A stretch of 64,000 nt of DNA, from positions 342,867-406,866 of the forward strand of contig NBOG01000001.1 of NCBI GenBank assembly GCA_002104535.1, in the 5' to 3' direction. Shown here piece by piece: positions 8,536 to 16,949 of this stretch. The notes under the pieces were generated by a model. That model was not told the origin of the DNA, did no database searches, and saw nothing but the letters and a program-made list of their open reading frames with translations. The number at the start of each line of letters is the position of its first letter. The first letter of the stretch is position 1. This stretch comes from Cognaticolwellia sediminilitoris (lineage in GTDB: Bacteria > Pseudomonadota > Gammaproteobacteria > Enterobacterales > Alteromonadaceae). The position numbers and the translations under genes are program-made.

Positions 8536-9768
8536 TTAGCCGAAAAAACGTTCAAACAAACGTACACTTACTATTTTTCCTGCTTCGACTCTGCCTTGTT
8601 CAGCAGGCAAAACAATATAGCAATTTGCCGATGCTATGCTGGTTAAAATACCAGAGCCTTGGCTGCCGGTACTTTTAACCGTTAACTCACCATTTTCATG
8701 ACTCAAAACACCGCGCTGAAAGTCCATTCGACCAGGTGATTTTCTTAAATCAGTTAACGTTTTAGCTTTTAGCGTTAATGCCGGTGCTGCAGTGCAGTTT
8801 TGCAATTTCATTAATGCCGGCATGGCTAACAAATCTGCAGTAACCATGGCGGAAACTGGATTGCCCGGCAAACCAAAAAAAACGCTATTTGGCAGTTTGC
8901 CAAAAGCAAAAGGCTTGCCCGGTTTCATGGCTATTTTCCAAAAGGCAATTTCGCCAATTTGTTCTAGCACTAACTTAGTATAATCAGCATCTCCCACCGA
9001 CACGCCGCCGGACGAAATGACCGCATCGGCTTGCTGATCTGCCTCCAAAAAAGCAGCGCGGATAGCATTTTCATCATCTGCTATAACGCCAAAGTTAATC
9101 ACATTTACATTGATATTTTTTAGCATGCCTGACAATGCGTAACTGTTACTCTCAAAAATATCGCCATCGCCTAAAGGTTGTCCAATGGCGGTTAACTCAT
9201 CACCTGTCGCAATTAAGGCAACAGTAAGTTTGCGAAATACTTTTAATACATTAACGCTTAGTGAGGCTAATACCCCAACATCAATAGCAGAAAGTCGCTT
9301 ACCTTTAGTAAATACCACTTGTCCTTGTTTAATATCTTCTCCTGCGTAACGTACGTTATCACCCAACTTACGTGGAGCTTCAAAGTTAACGTTTTCTCCA
9401 GTTACTTGGCAGTTTTCCTGCATTTCAACAGTATCACAACCTTTCGGCATTTTAGCCCCGGTCATAATGCGGATACATTGCCCTTCTTGACACATTCCTT
9501 GGAAGGGTTGACCCGCCATAGAGCGACCCGCTAATTGTAAAACTTTATTGGCAGCTAAACTGGACTGAGCAAATGCATATCCGTCCATAGCGGAATTGTT
9601 ATGCGGCGGTACATTGATTGGACTAGTCACATCAGCTGCCAATACTCGACCTAAACAGTCAGCTAAATTAATGTTTTCAACATCGGTAATGGGTGGGATA
9701 GCAGCAAGCATTGTTTCTAGTGCTTGTTCAAAAGGCATTAATCCTGGAGCTGAACAACAATCAACCAT
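8536..9768 (-). CDS. moeA: Molybdopterin molybdenumtransferase MoeA
   Basis: MoeA inserts molybdate into adenylylated molybdopterin, the last step of Moco synthesis. The 410 residues match the usual length. Recognisable segments are the N-terminal NVPPHNNSAMDGYA, the MTGAKMPKGCDTV region, the MoaB/Mog-fold core ATGDEL and SSGGVSVGD, and FGLPGNPVSA. It reads away from moaA; the ~340-base shared control region carries an FNR-like site and the moaA leader. Confidence 0.96.
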   Translation of the reverse strand: MVDCCSAPGLMPFEQALETMLAAIPPITDVENINLADCLGRVLAADVTSPINVPPHNNSAMDGYAFAQSSLAANKVLQLAGRSMAGQPFQGMCQEGQCIRIMTGAKMPKGCDTVEMQENCQVTGENVNFEAPRKLGDNVRYAGEDIKQGQVVFTKGKRLSAIDVGVLASLSVNVLKVFRKLTVALIATGDELTAIGQPLGDGDIFESNSYALSGMLKNINVNVINFGVIADDENAIRAAFLEADQQADAVISSGGVSVGDADYTKLVLEQIGEIAFWKIAMKPGKPFAFGKLPNSVFFGLPGNPVSAMVTADLLAMPALMKLQNCTAAPALTLKAKTLTDLRKSPGRMDFQRGVLSHENGELTVKSTGSQGSGILTSIASANCYIVLPAEQGRVEAGKIVSVRLFERFFG

Positions 9769-9858
9769 AAAAACATTCCAATTTTAATTTGTAAAAAGTT
9801 CACTAAGTCATAATAGTGTCATTATTGAAGGCCAGATAATATAACTAAGGTTTTATAT

Positions 9859-9878
9859 GTTATATTGATCCTGATCAT
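9859..9878. promoter_or_regulatory. Candidate FNR box overlapping a ModE-like half-site
   Basis: TTGAT-CCTG-ATCAT at 9865-9878 matches the FNR operator TTGATnnnnATCAA at nine of ten positions. GTTATATTG at 9859-9867 matches one arm of the E. coli ModE operator, but the second arm is poor. The position between moeA and moaA fits the known anaerobic and molybdate control of these genes in E. coli. The FNR reading is more convincing than the ModE one. Confidence 0.55.
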
Positions 9879-9959
9879 ACTCGCTTTGGATTATATGATA
9901 TAAAATTGTAAATCATAAGGGGCTGTTGTACTTCACTTTAGTTTCAACTAAAAATGAAA

Positions 9960-10109
9960 ATCAACACTCCATAAATTTTCGCCGAGCTATCTTAGCTAAA
10001 TTTGAACATTAAGTTCAGGCAAGCTGCTTTAGCCGTAAACCGAATGTAAATTTGAGTTTGCCAGGGTTAACAAGGAAACTTGTTTGCCTCCCGACTTTGG
10101 AAAGGTGAC
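9960..10109 (+). promoter_or_regulatory. Probable Moco (molybdenum cofactor) riboswitch
   Basis: The long moaA leader is full of stems: AGCTA/TAGCT (9985-9997), TGAAC/GTTCA (10003-10017), a GGAAA-capped hairpin ACAAG/CTTGT (about 10069-10082), and a possible long-range pair AGGCAA/TTGCCT. Its 3' end, CCTCCCGACTTTGGAAAGGTGAC, runs directly into the moaA ATG, as I recall for the Moco RNA motif upstream of enterobacterial moaA. The GGAAAGGTG segment is the likely ribosome site being controlled. Boundaries are approximate. Confidence 0.7.
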
Positions 10110-11081
10110 ATGTTAACAGACAACTTCGGACGCAAGTTTTACTACTTGCGGCTATCGATCACGGACGTATGTAATTTTAGTTGTGACTATTGCTTACCTA
10201 ACGGTTATCAATGTGATCACGATCGTAAATTTCTTACCCTACCTGAAATTACCCGTTTAGCTTCGGCATTTTCTCAGATGGGTACGGAAAAAATTCGCAT
10301 TACCGGCGGTGAGCCTTCACTGCGCAAAGACCTACCCGATATTATTGCACAGTGTAAACAAACTCCAGGCATTAAAAAGGTAGCCATTACCAGTAATGGC
10401 TACAAGCTTCCTGAGCATTTACCAGCTTGGTTAGATGCTGGAATTGACGCTATCAATATTAGTATTGATAGTTTAGATCCTAGACAATTTCATGCCATTA
10501 CTGGTCACGATAAACTCAAACATATTCTCAAAGGTGTTGATATGGCTGTGGCTTCGGGTACTACTGATGTCAAAGTTAATACGGTATTAATGCGTGAGTA
10601 CAACGGTTACGACATTGCCAGTTATTTAGCTTGGTTAAAAGATACGCCAATAACATTACGCTTTATCGAGTTAATGCAAACTGGCGATAATAAAGAATTT
10701 TTTGATGCTCAACATGTTCAAGGCTCAAGGATCAAACAAAATCTGATCTTAGATGGCTGGTTGCCAGTCATCAATGATAAAGCCGCAGGACCTGCTCAAG
10801 AGTTTTACCATCCTGAATATGCTGGTAAAATTGGCCTGATCATGCCCTACTCAAAAGACTTTTGTAATAGCTGTAATCGCCTGCGTGTTAGTTCATTAGG
10901 CAAATTGCATTTATGTTTGTTTACCGAGCAAGGCTTATCACTAAAAGATTACTTACAAACTGATGATGTTGAACCGTTAAAGGCCGCGATCACTAATATG
11001 TTGACGGATAAAAAGCAGACGCATTTTTTGCATGAAAAACTTACCGGTGCAACAAAAAACTTAGCGATGTTAGGTGGCTAA
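10110..11081 (+). CDS. moaA: GTP 3',8-cyclase MoaA
   Basis: This radical SAM enzyme converts GTP to the cyclic precursor of molybdopterin. The N-terminal cluster motif CNFSCDYC, the GGEPSLR segment and the C-terminal second cluster cysteines (FCNSCNRLR and HLCLF) are present, as is the C-terminal GG. The start is the ATG at 10110, where E. coli MoaA aligns (LTDxFxRKFYYLRLS); an upstream TTG would lie inside the riboswitch. The stop overlaps the mobA start (TAATG). Confidence 0.95.
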   Translation: MLTDNFGRKFYYLRLSITDVCNFSCDYCLPNGYQCDHDRKFLTLPEITRLASAFSQMGTEKIRITGGEPSLRKDLPDIIAQCKQTPGIKKVAITSNGYKLPEHLPAWLDAGIDAINISIDSLDPRQFHAITGHDKLKHILKGVDMAVASGTTDVKVNTVLMREYNGYDIASYLAWLKDTPITLRFIELMQTGDNKEFFDAQHVQGSRIKQNLILDGWLPVINDKAAGPAQEFYHPEYAGKIGLIMPYSKDFCNSCNRLRVSSLGKLHLCLFTEQGLSLKDYLQTDDVEPLKAAITNMLTDKKQTHFLHEKLTGATKNLAMLGG

Positions 11082-11731
11082 TGACTGCAGCAATAGAATT
11101 ATTCCAACCCTGTTTAGGTGTGGTTTTAGCGGGAGGTAAATCCTCTCGCATGGGGCAAAACAAAGCCAATTTGCAACGTAACAATCAAGATATGCTCAGC
11201 TATAGTAAGTCATTACTTAATGCTGTCGGCAGTTCACAAGTTATTGTCAGTGGTGGTGACCAAGGTATTGACGACCTTGTCGCTGGTTTAGGGCCTCTAG
11301 GTGGCATTCAAAGTATTATTAATCAATATAAACCTCAAGCCCTACTGATTCTGCCGGTCGATTTACCGCTAATGACCTCCAGCGAGCTTATCGCATTAAA
11401 ACAAGTCGGTGAATTAAGCCAGCGTGCCTGCTTTTTTACTGATAATTACTTGCCACTTTATTTACCGGTGAATGCTTTTGTTGAGCAGTTTTTTCAGCAA
11501 TCGTTAAGTCAAATAAAATCGAATAAACCTGCAAGCCCTGCAACTGAGTTAAATAATAAAAAGGCTCAAAAGCGTAATTTATCGGGGCCGTCAGTAAGAA
11601 GCTTGTTATCGCAAATACCTCATCGCGCAATTGCCGCTAAAAACAGCAGTTGTTTATTTAACACCAATACGCCTGAGCAATGGCAACAGGCAAAAAATTT
11701 ATTATCTTTGCAAAGGAAATCTCATGTCTAG
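11081..11731 (+). CDS. mobA: Molybdenum cofactor guanylyltransferase MobA
   Basis: MobA attaches GMP to Moco to form the guanine dinucleotide cofactor. The nucleotidyltransferase signature VVLAGGKSSRMGQNK and the metal-binding LPVDLPLM are present, and the end NTPEQWQQA resembles the family C-terminus. At 216 residues it is slightly longer than E. coli MobA, with a Lys/Asn-rich insertion around residues 145-170. It is translationally coupled to moaA by a one-base overlap. Confidence 0.88.
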   Translation: MTAAIELFQPCLGVVLAGGKSSRMGQNKANLQRNNQDMLSYSKSLLNAVGSSQVIVSGGDQGIDDLVAGLGPLGGIQSIINQYKPQALLILPVDLPLMTSSELIALKQVGELSQRACFFTDNYLPLYLPVNAFVEQFFQQSLSQIKSNKPASPATELNNKKAQKRNLSGPSVRSLLSQIPHRAIAAKNSSCLFNTNTPEQWQQAKNLLSLQRKSHV

Positions 11732-12254
11732 TACTTCATCTATTCACTGTGGCGACAATTTTGTTCCACTAAATATCGCCGTTTTAACCGTTTCCGATAC
11801 CCGAGAAGAGCACAATGATACCTCAGGCCAAGCATTGGTTGAGCGCTTACAAGCTGTAGGTCATAAACTAGCTGCTAAAGAAATTTCAAAAGACGATGTA
11901 TATCAATTACGCGCTGTAGTTTCTAAATGGATAGCTGATGAGTCTATACAGGTGATATTAACCACGGGTGGTACCGGCTTTACCGCACGAGACAATACCC
12001 CTGAAGCATTGTTGCCACTATTTGACAAAAATATTGAAGGATTTGGCGAAGTATTTAGAGCAATATCATTAACTGAAATTGGCACCTCAACTATTCAATC
12101 TCGCGCTTTTGGTGGTATGGCTAATAGCACAGTGATCTTATGTGTACCTGGGTCGACCAACGCCTGCAAAACAGCTTGGGATAAATTAATTGTCGAGCAA
12201 CTTGATGCAAGCCATCGTCCATGTAACTTTGTCCCGCACCTTAATTTTAAGTAG
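11724..12254 (+). CDS. moaB: Molybdenum cofactor biosynthesis protein MoaB
   Basis: MoaB adenylylates molybdopterin or is its paralogue, depending on species. The 176-residue protein matches E. coli MoaB throughout (TTGGTGFTARDNTPEALLPLFD, EGFGEVFR, EIGTSTIQSRA, PGSTNAC, RPCNFxPHL). The start is the ATG at 11724 with AAAGGA upstream; it overlaps mobA by 8 bases. The longer frame begins inside mobA without a ribosome site. Confidence 0.92.
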   Translation: MSSTSSIHCGDNFVPLNIAVLTVSDTREEHNDTSGQALVERLQAVGHKLAAKEISKDDVYQLRAVVSKWIADESIQVILTTGGTGFTARDNTPEALLPLFDKNIEGFGEVFRAISLTEIGTSTIQSRAFGGMANSTVILCVPGSTNACKTAWDKLIVEQLDASHRPCNFVPHLNFK

Positions 12255-12276
12255 CATTTACTTTTCGATAGTACTT

Positions 12277-13095
12277 ATGCCTAAATACACACCAAAATCT
12301 CGACACTTACTAAACGTATTGCTTTTGATTATGCTGGCGTTACAAGCCAGCTTTACCTTAGCGTTCGAGCAACAAAAACAGTTTAAACCACTGCGTATCG
12401 CTGTCGCTGCAAATTTTGCCCCTGCACTGAGAATATTATTAGAAGATTTACCCAATAAAGAACATATCAACCTGCAAATTATCAGTGCAGCCACAGGTAC
12501 CCTTTATCAGCAAATTAAACATGGGGCGCCATTTGATATATTTTTATCCGCCGATGCTGCACGCCCTATACTTCTTGAACAAGAAGCGCTTATCATTGAA
12601 AAAAGTCGTAAAACTTATGCTTACGGTCAAATAGCTTTATGGTCGGCTACGCAAAAGCTAACAAGTTTAGATGTGCTCAATGACTATACCGGTAATTTAG
12701 CCATGGCTAATCCAGATATTGCGCCCTATGGCAAGGCAGCTAAGCAAGCGTTAGAATATTTATCCCTTTGGTCACAAGCAAAGTTTCAATTAATTACTGG
12801 CATTAATATTAGCCAGACATTCCAACAAGTGCGCAGCCAAGCAGTGCCTTTAGGCATCGTGGCTTATAGCCAGTTAAAAATGAACCAATACCAAGGCTTA
12901 CTTATTCCTGCTGAGTATTATCAGGGAATTTCCCAGCAGATGGTGATCATTAAAACAAGTCAACAACTTGAACTTGCTCAACAAATTACAGACTTTATTT
13001 TACAAGCAAGTAGCCAAGATAAGTTAGAAGAATTGGGCTATTTAGCGGCAAATTCACCACAAGCAATTCGCAATCCCGAGACGTCACATGACTGA
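12277..13095 (+). CDS. modA: Molybdate ABC transporter substrate-binding protein ModA
   Basis: This periplasmic protein captures molybdate for the ModBC transporter. A signal peptide (MPKYTPKSRH then hydrophobic LLNVLLLIMLAL) precedes the mature domain IAVAANFAPAL, with AATGTLYQQI and FDIFLSADAARP typical of ModA. The start chosen is the ATG at 12277, because the upstream extension of the frame lies within moaB; its ribosome site is weak. It overlaps modB by 8 bases. Confidence 0.92.
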   Translation: MPKYTPKSRHLLNVLLLIMLALQASFTLAFEQQKQFKPLRIAVAANFAPALRILLEDLPNKEHINLQIISAATGTLYQQIKHGAPFDIFLSADAARPILLEQEALIIEKSRKTYAYGQIALWSATQKLTSLDVLNDYTGNLAMANPDIAPYGKAAKQALEYLSLWSQAKFQLITGINISQTFQQVRSQAVPLGIVAYSQLKMNQYQGLLIPAEYYQGISQQMVIIKTSQQLELAQQITDFILQASSQDKLEELGYLAANSPQAIRNPETSHD

Positions 13096-13786
13096 AGCTT
13101 CCGCTGACATATTAGCGCTAATAACCACTTTAAAAATGGCAGCAGTAACAACTATTATCTTGTTAATTATAGGTACACCTTTAGCGTGGTATTTGGCTAA
13201 ATGGCAAAGTAAAAAGAAAGTATTCTTTGAGGCAATTGTCGCTTTACCATTAGTGTTACCACCGACTGTTTTAGGGTTTTATCTACTATTGGCATTTTCG
13301 CCAACCTCCCTACCTGGGCAAATTTGGCAAACAGCCACGGGCAGCCAACTCGCTTTTAGTTTTAGCGCCATTGTTATTGGCTCAGTACTTTATTCTTTAC
13401 CCTTTGTTGTTCAACCCTTACAAAAAGCCTTTGAACAGTTGGGTGATCAACAACTTGAAGCTGCCGCTATGTTAGGCGCGGGTCCCATTGATCGCTTTTT
13501 CAGTATCGTATTTCCACTAACCAAGGCAAGTTTTATCACCGCAACGGCTTTGGGTTTTGCCCATACTGTTGGCGAATTTGGCGTAGTGTTAATGATTGGC
13601 GGCAATATTCCGGGTGAAACGCGAGTGTTATCTATTGCATTATTTGATCACGTTGAAGCGTTTAATTACGCTAACGCTCATTTACTCTCGGCAGGCTTAT
13701 TAATAGCCTCATTAGTGCTACTTTCTTTGGTTTATCTATTAGGCAATAACTATAACAGTAAGCGGGTAAAGGCGATTAATTCATGA
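13088..13786 (+). CDS. modB: Molybdate ABC transporter permease ModB
   Basis: This is the inner-membrane permease of the molybdate importer, with about five transmembrane segments in 232 residues. The ABC coupling motif is visible as EAAAMLGAGPIDRFFSIVFP, and VLPLVLPPTVLGFYLL-type ModB segments are clear. It overlaps modA by 8 bases and modC by 4, so the three are one translational unit. Confidence 0.95.
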   Translation: MTEASADILALITTLKMAAVTTIILLIIGTPLAWYLAKWQSKKKVFFEAIVALPLVLPPTVLGFYLLLAFSPTSLPGQIWQTATGSQLAFSFSAIVIGSVLYSLPFVVQPLQKAFEQLGDQQLEAAAMLGAGPIDRFFSIVFPLTKASFITATALGFAHTVGEFGVVLMIGGNIPGETRVLSIALFDHVEAFNYANAHLLSAGLLIASLVLLSLVYLLGNNYNSKRVKAINS

Positions 13787-14961
13787 ATAATATGCCGCTT
13801 CCTAACAAGGTAAATATACTCAGCGAAAGCGATAATAAACCTTCGCTGGCCACCCTTAAACTAGATTTTAATTTAGCCTTTAATAGCTTTGAATTATCCG
13901 TTAAGCAAACCATTGACCTAACAGCTATTACTGGCATTTATGGTGATTCTGGCTCAGGTAAATCGACTCTGCTGCGGGTTATTGCCGGCCTTGAACAACG
14001 CGTAACGGGTAACTTATCGCTTAATGACACAGTACTGCAAAGTAGTAGTGATAAAAGCGTTATTAAGCCTGAAAAAAGACAGATAGGTTTAGTGTTTCAA
14101 GATAGTCGCTTATTTGAACACCTAAATGTTTATCAAAACTTAGCCTATGGCGCAAAACGACAAAAAAGCAGCAAACTAAACATTGAAGCAGTATTGGCAT
14201 TAACGCAATTAACTTCCTTACAACATCAAAGTGTTAGCGGCCTATCCGGTGGTGAAAAGCAACGGGTAGCCATTGCTAGAGCATTATTAGCTGAACCAAA
14301 ATTATTATTATTAGACGAGCCATTTAGTGCCTTAGATAAAACCACTAAGTCACAAATGTTAACCATTTTAAAAGACATACAGCGGCAACTGAAATTACCA
14401 ATGCTATATGTCAGCCACAGTTTAAGTGAGCTGCAATATATCGCCGACCAATTAGTCATGGTTAAGGCTGGAGAACTCAGTCAATCACTAGGGATTCATC
14501 AAGCTATTCACGCATTAAATAGCGTAGCTGACAGTAATCCGAAAACCAGTTTATTATTAACTATCGCTGAGCATTTACCTGAGTATGGTTTAACTCGTTT
14601 GTCATTTGGGATGACAGATGAAAGCAGTATATATTCGCCACTTCTTCAAAATAGTATGTCCCAACAAACAATGGTTCAACAACTACCTTGTTTAATTTAC
14701 GCGCGCGATATAAGCATTAGTATTACCAAGCCTGAGCACAGCTCTATTGTTAACCACTTACCAGCGACAATTAGCAAAATTGAGTATGGAAAAACTAGCG
14801 CGTTAGTGACATTAACGGTAAATGAGCAACAGTTTTATGCACAAATCAGTTTGTGGTCAGCAAAGCGCATGGCATTAACACAGGCGTTAAGCGTCTATAT
14901 ACAATTTAAAGCCAATGCTGTGCACACTTACCATTACAAGGAGCTTGTTAACAATGCTTAG
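13783..14961 (+). CDS. modC: Molybdate ABC transporter ATPase ModC
   Basis: This is the ATPase of the molybdate importer. Walker A GDSGSGKS (54-61), Q-loop, signature LSGGE, Walker B LLLLDEP and the His switch (YVSHS) are intact. The C-terminal ~130 residues form the Mop/TOBE-type domain that binds molybdate in ModC proteins. The 392-residue length is slightly above the E. coli protein. It overlaps the moeB start by 8 bases. Confidence 0.94.
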   Translation: MNNMPLPNKVNILSESDNKPSLATLKLDFNLAFNSFELSVKQTIDLTAITGIYGDSGSGKSTLLRVIAGLEQRVTGNLSLNDTVLQSSSDKSVIKPEKRQIGLVFQDSRLFEHLNVYQNLAYGAKRQKSSKLNIEAVLALTQLTSLQHQSVSGLSGGEKQRVAIARALLAEPKLLLLDEPFSALDKTTKSQMLTILKDIQRQLKLPMLYVSHSLSELQYIADQLVMVKAGELSQSLGIHQAIHALNSVADSNPKTSLLLTIAEHLPEYGLTRLSFGMTDESSIYSPLLQNSMSQQTMVQQLPCLIYARDISISITKPEHSSIVNHLPATISKIEYGKTSALVTLTVNEQQFYAQISLWSAKRMALTQALSVYIQFKANAVHTYHYKELVNNA

Positions 14962-15700
14962 TCCTGAAGAGCAATTACGTTATAGCCGTCAAACTATGCT
15001 AAAAGCTATTGGGGAAAACGGCCAGCAAGCCCTTAAAAATGCCAAGGTATTAATTGTCGGTGTTGGCGGCTTGGGTAATCCGGTGAGTTTATATTTAAAT
15101 GCTGCAGGGGTTGGCAACATTTATCTCGCTGATGGCGATAACATTGAATTATCAAACTTACATCGGCAGATACAGTTCCGGGAATCTGATATCGGCGAAA
15201 ATAAGGCCAACGCTAGCGCGGATAAATTACATCAGCTTAACAGCAGCACTAATATTGAAGTGCTTGATGAAATGCTAGATGAAGAGTTAGCTGACTATTA
15301 CTTGCCTTTAGTTGATTTAGTACTTGATTGTACTGATAGTGTCACGAGTCGGTATTTGATTAATCAAAAGTGCCTAGAGCATAAAAAACCGCTTATTATT
15401 GGCGCGGCAACGGGTTTTGACGGTCAACATATGTTTGTTAATCCTAACCTTGAAGATAGCGCATGTTATCAATGCTTATTTCCAAAACACAAAAAAGCTC
15501 CGGAAAATAATTGCCAAACCATTGGTATTTTAGGACCTGTGTTGGCGATCATTGGCGGCATGCAAGCGCTACAAGCAATCAAATTTTTAACTGGAAATAC
15601 CGTCAAAACCAACCAACTTAATATCTTTGATGGTTTAAATAATACCTGGCAACAATTTACGCTGAATAAACAACCTAATTGCCCTGCTTGTTCACCCTAA
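14954..15700 (+). CDS. moeB: Molybdopterin-synthase adenylyltransferase MoeB
   Basis: MoeB adenylylates the MoaD C-terminus so that it can be sulfurated. The E1-like fold shows the nucleotide-binding VGVGGLGNPVSLYL, the RQ pair in NLHRQIQFRESDIG, and two zinc CxxC pairs (CYQC and CPAC). ThiF is a close homologue, but position at the end of the mo operon favours MoeB. The ATG at 14954 has AAGGAG ten bases upstream. MoaC, MoaD and MoaE are not in this cluster and must be encoded elsewhere. Confidence 0.88.
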   Translation: MLSPEEQLRYSRQTMLKAIGENGQQALKNAKVLIVGVGGLGNPVSLYLNAAGVGNIYLADGDNIELSNLHRQIQFRESDIGENKANASADKLHQLNSSTNIEVLDEMLDEELADYYLPLVDLVLDCTDSVTSRYLINQKCLEHKKPLIIGAATGFDGQHMFVNPNLEDSACYQCLFPKHKKAPENNCQTIGILGPVLAIIGGMQALQAIKFLTGNTVKTNQLNIFDGLNNTWQQFTLNKQPNCPACSP

Positions 15701-15720
15701 ATAACAAAGTCTTCGAAATG

Positions 15721-15746
15721 AAAAAAGCTCTCAAATTGAGAGCTTT
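15721..15746 (-). terminator. Terminator of rmf (convergent with moeB)
   Basis: The inverted repeat AAAGCTCTC/GAGAGCTTT is followed by six Ts on the minus strand, 32 bases after the rmf stop. It may also end moeB transcription on the plus strand, where the T run is weak. Confidence 0.85.
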
Positions 15747-15777
15747 AGAAATGTTGGTTTATATTTATGCAAAACGA

Positions 15778-15957
15778 TTAATGTAATTTAAAAAATCCCA
15801 TATTTTTATCCGTTACGGCTTCTCGCCAACCTCCAAGCCATTCTGATTTAGTATCTGTGTTCTGGTATGGACAACGATCTTTGGTTCTACCACCTAGGCC
15901 AGCTTGGTAACCATTTGAATATGCACGACCTAGTTTATCTCTTTTCTGTCTTCTCAT
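15778..15957 (-). CDS. rmf: Ribosome modulation factor RMF
   Basis: RMF dimerises 70S ribosomes into inactive 100S particles in stationary phase. The product (RRQKRDKLGRAYSNGYQAG, then CPYQN and WLGGWREA) matches RMF throughout at 59 residues. The ATG at 15957 was chosen because TGAGG lies eight bases upstream and the protein then starts like other RMFs; a GTG three codons earlier is possible. Confidence 0.95.
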   Translation of the reverse strand: MRRQKRDKLGRAYSNGYQAGLGGRTKDRCPYQNTDTKSEWLGGWREAVTDKNMGFFKLH

Positions 15958-16238
15958 GAATAACACCTCAACTCTTAGATAAGCATTTGATAATTATTAA
16001 TAATAACCTCGATTATTGTTTACCTTACGGATAAAGGTAATACAGCAACCGACAATTAATTTAAGAACAACAAAGCTGTGAATGCAAGGTCAAACAGTGA
16101 TCAATTTCGACGAATTTTCGTTTGTTTATTGACAACGAAACGTCTTAAAAAAACACCCGAAAAAACTCTCTATTAAAAACAATTTGTTAGCTTTTTTTAT
16201 ATAGTAAATCGATCTAAAAAATTCACCTAGATAACAAA

Positions 16239-16460
16239 TTAATCTCTTAATAAAGGTCTCAACATATCTTCTAAACCATTTAGTTTAACCTCATAAATTA
16301 ATGCTAGCTGCTCACCTAATTTACCCTCAGGAAAGCCTTTACCATGAAACCAAACTAAATAAGGTTCAGGTAGCTGCAGTAACTTTCTCCCACTATATTT
16401 ACCAAATGGCATTATTTGATTTATCGCAGCGATTAACTCTGCATTGTTACCTATCGACAT
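16239..16460 (-). CDS. DUF3820 family protein
   Basis: The 73-residue protein carries the family core MPFGKYSGRKLLQLPEPYL and WFHGKGFPEGKLG, characteristic of DUF3820 proteins, whose function is unknown. The ATG at 16460 has AGGAA ten bases upstream; a GTG three codons earlier has the same AGGAA too close to use. Confidence 0.85.
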   Translation of the reverse strand: MSIGNNAELIAAINQIMPFGKYSGRKLLQLPEPYLVWFHGKGFPEGKLGEQLALIYEVKLNGLEDMLRPLLRD

Positions 16461-16949
16461 GAATGACACATTCCTATATTAAAACCCTAAGCTTTTATTA
16501 ACTGTACTCTAGATAAACTATGTCCAACAAAGCAACGTTTTTATCGCAAAAAACACATTTTATCTATATCACCACAACTTTAATGAAAATAGCATTATTA
16601 AGATCCGCAAATACTGATCTGTTACCAATTTCATTAAGGTTGTGTACTTGCTTAACGAAGCGATAATATCCGAAAACAGCGCTCGACCGGATCAGCACCT
16701 TATATTGAGATTAAAAGCACAGGTTTTCAGTTCCAGACAAAACATAAGTACTTACGTCCATGTAAGCATTAATCATGGGTGCCTTTAACTATCTCAAGTG
16801 AGCAATAATATAATGGAACTAGCACCATCAGAGGTAATGCTATAAATATTAACCTGACATAAAACTGTAACAAGAACTGCATACAATTGCGCCAGTCTCT
16901 TCACTCATATAGGTATTTATGCGATACCAATTTTTTTCAGGGAGTTAAT
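16461..16949. other. Long intergenic region
   Basis: About 490 bases separate the DUF3820 gene from the next plus-strand gene. It is presumably the divergent promoter region. No ORF with a ribosome site, no RNA gene and no convincing terminator were seen. Confidence 0.4.

Noticed and set aside
10080-10109. TTG start giving a ten-residue longer MoaA
   Set aside because: The extension lies in the structured leader, and MoaA proteins align from the ATG at 10110.
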